Shown here: in pieces, positions 61,038 to 64,000 of the stretch
Position numbering within the stretch: position 1 is the first letter of the stretch
Layout: every line of letters begins with the position of its first letter
Assembly: GCA_003576695.1 (NCBI GenBank)
Contig: QOZQ01000018.1
Coordinates: 1-64,000 of the forward strand
Direction: 5' to 3'
DNA: 64,000 nucleotides
From: Taklimakanibacter lacteus
GTDB taxonomy: Bacteria > Pseudomonadota > Alphaproteobacteria > Rhizobiales > Aestuariivirgaceae
Position numbers and translations under genes: made by a program
The notes under the pieces: model-generated
Seen by the model: the letters and a program-made list of their open reading frames with translations, nothing else
Told to the model about the DNA's origin: nothing
Databases searched by the model: none

Positions 61038-62314
61038 GGACGGATCTGCCCCGTGCCCATGACCTGGTATTTGAAGGTCGTCAGCTGCTCGAGGCCGACC
61101 GGACCCCTGGCATGCAGCCTGCCGGTGGCGATGCCGATCTCGGCGCCGAAACCGAATTCACCGCCATCGGCGAATTGCGTCGAGGCATTGTGCAAGGTGA
61201 TGGCGCTGTCGACCTCGGCGAGGAAGCGCCGGGCGGCGGTGTCGTCGTCGGTGACGATCGCATCGGTGTGCTGCGATCCATAGCGGGCGATGTGCGCCAT
61301 TGCCGCATCGAGATCCGAGACCACCTTCATCGAGACGATGGCGTCGAGATATTCGGTGGACCAGTCTTCCTCGGACGCCGGCTTGACGCGCGGATCGGCC
61401 ATTTGCGTTTCCTGGCAGCCACGCACTTCACAGCCGGCCTCAAGCAGCATCCGGACGAGGGGCTTCAGATGGGTCGCCGCACAGGCCTTGTCGACGAGGA
61501 TGGTCTCGGCCGATCCGCAAATGCCTGTACGGCGCATTTTGGCATTGAGCACGATCGCCTTGGCCATGGCGAGATCGGCTTCCTTGTCGACATGGACATG
61601 GCAGATGCCCTCCAGATGGCTGAACACCGGCACGCGCGCCTCCTGCTGCACGCGGGCGACAAGGCTCTTGCCGCCGCGCGGCACGATGAGATCGATTGTG
61701 CCGTCGAGGCCCGACAGCAGCAGGCCGACAGCGTCGCGGTCCTGGGTCGGCACCATCTGGATCGCCTCCTTCGGCAGGCCTGCCGCCGCGAGGCCGCGCT
61801 GCAGCGCCGCCACGATGGCGGCCGATGAGCGGAAGCCGTCGGAGCCGCCGCGCAATATGGCGGCGTTGCCGGATTTCATCGCCAAGGCGCCCGCATCGGC
61901 CGTCACATTGGGCCGGCTTTCATAGATGATGCCGATGACGCCGATCGGCACGCGCACCCGCGCGATCTCGAGCCCGTTGGGCCGCGCCCAGCGCTCGGTG
62001 ACGGCGCCGACCGGATCCGGCAGCGCGGCGATCTCATCGAGGCCCCTGGCCATCGCCTCGATGCGCTCGGGCGTCAAGGTGAGACGGTCGAGGAAGGAGG
62101 ATTTGAGGTCCTTTTTCCGCGCCGCGGCGAGATCGGTCTCGTTCTCGCGCGCGATGATCCGCGCATCGGCCCTGATCGCCGCCGCCATGGCCGTGAGCGC
62201 CGCATTCTTGGTCGCGGTCGGCGCCAGTGCCAGAGCGCGGGCCGCCGTCCTGGCGCCCCGCCCCATGGCGATGAGCGCTGCCCGCGTATCGGCCGCCGTT
62301 TCAATCTTGTTCAT
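61034..62314 (-). CDS. proA: Glutamate-5-semialdehyde dehydrogenase (gamma-glutamyl phosphate reductase)
   Basis: A 426-residue enzyme of proline synthesis, reducing gamma-glutamyl phosphate with NADPH. Typical segments: [38 protein letters not shown], the catalytic Cys in [13 protein letters not shown] (about 275), and [20 protein letters not shown]. It overlaps proB by four bases upstream and nadD by four bases downstream. Confidence 0.97.
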   Translation of the reverse strand: MNKIETAADTRAALIAMGRGARTAARALALAPTATKNAALTAMAAAIRADARIIARENETDLAAARKKDLKSSFLDRLTLTPERIEAMARGLDEIAALPDPVGAVTERWARPNGLEIARVRVPIGVIGIIYESRPNVTADAGALAMKSGNAAILRGGSDGFRSSAAIVAALQRGLAAAGLPKEAIQMVPTQDRDAVGLLLSGLDGTIDLIVPRGGKSLVARVQQEARVPVFSHLEGICHVHVDKEADLAMAKAIVLNAKMRRTGICGSAETILVDKACAATHLKPLVRMLLEAGCEVRGCQETQMADPRVKPASEEDWSTEYLDAIVSMKVVSDLDAAMAHIARYGSQHTDAIVTDDDTAARRFLAEVDSAITLHNASTQFADGGEFGFGAEIGIATGRLHARGPVGLEQLTTFKYQVMGTGQIRP

Positions 62315-63438
62315 GCCCGCGCTCCCGCCGTCATCACCAGATCGTCCCGATGCACCATCTCGTCGCGCCCCCTGAAGCCCAGGGCCGTCTCGATCTCGCT
62401 CGTTTTGCGCCCCGCTATGCGCGCCGCGTCGTCCCGGTCATAGGCGACGAGCCCGCGGGCGATCTCGATGCCGGCCTCGCTCACAATACTCACCGCATCG
62501 CCTCTGGCAAAGCTGCCTTCGATGCGCTTGACGCCGGCTGGCAGCAGGCTCTTGCCTCTGCCCAGGGCCGTCACCGCACCCGCATCGATATGGAGGCGCC
62601 CCATCGGCACCAGTGTGCCGGCGATCCAGCGCTTGCGCGACTGCAGCGGAGTGGCACCCGACAGGAACCAGCTGCAGGTCTCGCCACTCTCGATGCGGCG
62701 AAAGGGATGCAGCGCATGGCCGGAGGCGATGACCATGTTGCAGCCGGCGGCGAGCGCGATCTTGCCCGCCTCGATCTTGGTGATCATGCCGCCCGAGCCC
62801 AGGCCTGAGACCGGCTTGCCGGCCATGGCCTCGATCTCGGGCGTGATCTCGCCGACCTCAGGGATGATCCGGGCCCCCGGCGTGCCGGGCGGCGCCGAAT
62901 AAAGGCCGTCGATGTCGGAGAGCAGCACCAGGCAATCGGCCGACATCATCGAAGCGACGCGTGCCGCGAGCCGGTCATTGTCGCCGTAGCGAATCTCGGA
63001 TGTCGCCACCGTGTCGTTCTCGTTGATCACCGGCACGGCCCCTTGCGCCAGCAGCATGGACAAAGTGGAGCGGGCATTGAGATAGCGCCGGCGCTCCTCC
63101 GTATCGTTGAGCGTCACCAGGATCTGGGCGGCGACGATCGCATGCTTGCGCAAGGCTTCCGACCAGGCATGCGCCAGCGCGATCTGGCCGACGGCGGCGG
63201 CGGCCTGGCTTTCCTCCAGCCTGATCGCGCCGGAAGCGAAGCCCAGATTGCGGCGGCCGAGCGCAATGGCGCCCGACGACACGATAATGACGTCCTGGCC
63301 GCGGCTGCGGGCCTTGGCCAGATCCTCGACGAGGGAGGCGAGCCATTCGGCCTTGATCGTTCCGGTCTTGCCGTCAACAAGAAGGGCCGAGCCGATCTTC
63401 ACCACGATGCGGCGGGCTTTGCTCAGTCGGTTTGTCAC
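62311..63438 (-). CDS. proB: Glutamate 5-kinase
   Basis: A 375-residue kinase catalysing the first, feedback-inhibited step of proline synthesis. The N-terminal amino-acid kinase domain has [32 protein letters not shown] and [12 protein letters not shown]; a C-terminal PUA domain (about 280-365) has [20 protein letters not shown]. The start is GTG overlapping the obgE stop (GTGA). It is coupled to proA downstream. Confidence 0.96.
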   Translation of the reverse strand: MTNRLSKARRIVVKIGSALLVDGKTGTIKAEWLASLVEDLAKARSRGQDVIIVSSGAIALGRRNLGFASGAIRLEESQAAAAVGQIALAHAWSEALRKHAIVAAQILVTLNDTEERRRYLNARSTLSMLLAQGAVPVINENDTVATSEIRYGDNDRLAARVASMMSADCLVLLSDIDGLYSAPPGTPGARIIPEVGEITPEIEAMAGKPVSGLGSGGMITKIEAGKIALAAGCNMVIASGHALHPFRRIESGETCSWFLSGATPLQSRKRWIAGTLVPMGRLHIDAGAVTALGRGKSLLPAGVKRIEGSFARGDAVSIVSEAGIEIARGLVAYDRDDAARIAGRKTSEIETALGFRGRDEMVHRDDLVMTAGARA

Positions 63439-64000
63439 GGCTGCCAGCTTTCGACCTTGACGTTGCCGCTCGCCTTGCCCTTCTCGCCGCGCCGCGTGTC
63501 GGAGATGACATTGAGCAGCTTCTTCATCACCTCTTCGACATTCCGGCCCGTGGCGCCCGACATCAGGATGGGCGTTTTGCGGATACGGCGCTTGAAGTCG
63601 GCGAGCTTCGACTCAAGGTCTTCCTGCGAGATCGCATCGACCTTGTTGAAGGCGATCACCTCAGGCTTCTCGGCCAGATGACCGCCGTAGGATTTGAGTT
63701 CCCTGCGGATGATGCGATAGGCGGCGGCCGGATCATCGCCCGTCACATCGATGAGGTGGAGCAGCACGGCGCAGCGCTCGACATGGCCAAGGAAGCGGGT
63801 GCCGAGACCATGCCCCTCATGGGCGCCCTCGATGAGGCCCGGTATGTCGGCGAGCACGAAGCTCGCGCCGGCAACCCGCACGACGCCGAGCTGCGGGTTC
63901 AAGGTGGTGAAGGGATAGTCGGCGATCTTCGGTTTCGCCGCCGACACGGCGGCAAGCAGAGTCGACTTGCCGGCATTGGGAAGACCAAGGAGGCCCGCAT
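63435..64000 (-). CDS. obgE: GTPase ObgE/CgtA (N-terminal part beyond window)
   Basis: The C-terminal about 188 codons of an Obg GTPase that acts in ribosome assembly and stress response. Visible are the G1 loop GLPNAGKST at the window edge, the effector segment [12 protein letters not shown]3 [18 protein letters not shown]4 FNKVD and the G5 region [13 protein letters not shown]. The glycine-rich Obg fold that should precede G1 lies beyond base 64000. It overlaps proB by four bases. Confidence 0.95.
   Translation of the reverse strand, partial: AGLLGLPNAGKSTLLAAVSAAKPKIADYPFTTLNPQLGVVRVAGASFVLADIPGLIEGAHEGHGLGTRFLGHVERCAVLLHLIDVTGDDPAAAYRIIRRELKSYGGHLAEKPEVIAFNKVDAISQEDLESKLADFKRRIRKTPILMSGATGRNVEEVMKKLLNVISDTRRGEKGKASGNVKVESWQP

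Overview
The window reads as a GC-rich chromosomal segment from an alphaproteobacterium, most likely of the order Hyphomicrobiales (Rhizobiales). Evidence: an F1-only atpHAGDC operon, the order obgE-proB-proA-nadD-rsfS-rlmH-envC-ctpA with 4-base overlaps, an alphaproteobacterial-type RppH, a DUF1127 micro-protein, rhizobial-style inositol genes under an RpiR regulator, and palindromic intergenic repeats with cores of the GGTGCCCACTTTTCC and CCCGAAAAGT types seen across this order. The genus cannot be fixed from the sequence. No rRNA, tRNA, CRISPR array, transposase or phage gene was recognised.

Layout. 0.17-5.7 kb: a small carbohydrate-acid/ketose module (FGGY kinase, GNAT enzyme and XRE-cupin regulator on the minus strand; class II aldolase and SAF-domain dehydrogenase divergent on the plus strand), then a DUF1326 protein. 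6.0-18.2 kb: a plus-strand polyol or sugar operon with a MalFGK-type ABC transporter, two FGGY kinases, a glycerol-1-phosphate-dehydrogenase-like enzyme (AraM/EgsA type), a GpsA-like dehydrogenase, an RpiB/LacB-like isomerase, a SorC-family regulator and a HAD-IIA protein. 18.2-29.0 kb: inositol catabolism (iolB, iolE, iolD, iolC on minus; RpiR regulator; an RbsABC-type transporter and a Gfo/Idh/MocA dehydrogenase on plus). 29.0-36.6 kb: beta-CASP metallo-hydrolase, LOG-family protein, PPK2 polyphosphate kinase and an RND efflux pump with its adaptor. 36.8-45.1 kb: a minus-strand gene train of nucleoside hydrolase, ribokinase, PotDBCA-type transporter, isochorismatase-like hydrolase and an MGH1/GH63-like glycosidase. 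45.4-52 kb: DUF1127 protein, F1 ATP synthase and an unusual signal peptidase I. 52-64 kb: minus-strand housekeeping genes from an RNA helicase to the N-terminally cut obgE.

How the genes work together. The first 45 kb is a set of import-and-catabolise modules, each with its own transporter or regulator. In the polyol cluster, kinases would make a phosphorylated polyol or ketose, the two NAD(P)-dependent phosphate dehydrogenases would oxidise or interconvert it, and the RpiB-like enzyme would isomerise the product. The inositol cluster supplies IolE, IolD, IolB and a kinase-aldolase fusion, but no recognisable iolA or classical iolG. A GGAA-N6-TTCC palindrome lies between the RpiR gene and the transporter. 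The 36.8-45.1 kb train is the least expected grouping: nucleosidase and ribokinase upstream of a transporter, amidase-like hydrolase and cytoplasmic glycosidase joined by overlapping stop and start codons.

Palindromic repeats are scattered between operons. One REP-like family (CCCGGC-GAAA-GCCGGG) occurs as three paired elements of about 100 bases and two single hairpins. One about 200-base MITE-like inverted repeat lies in the inositol region. A Hyphomicrobiales repeat appears to supply the start codon of the SorC-family regulator.
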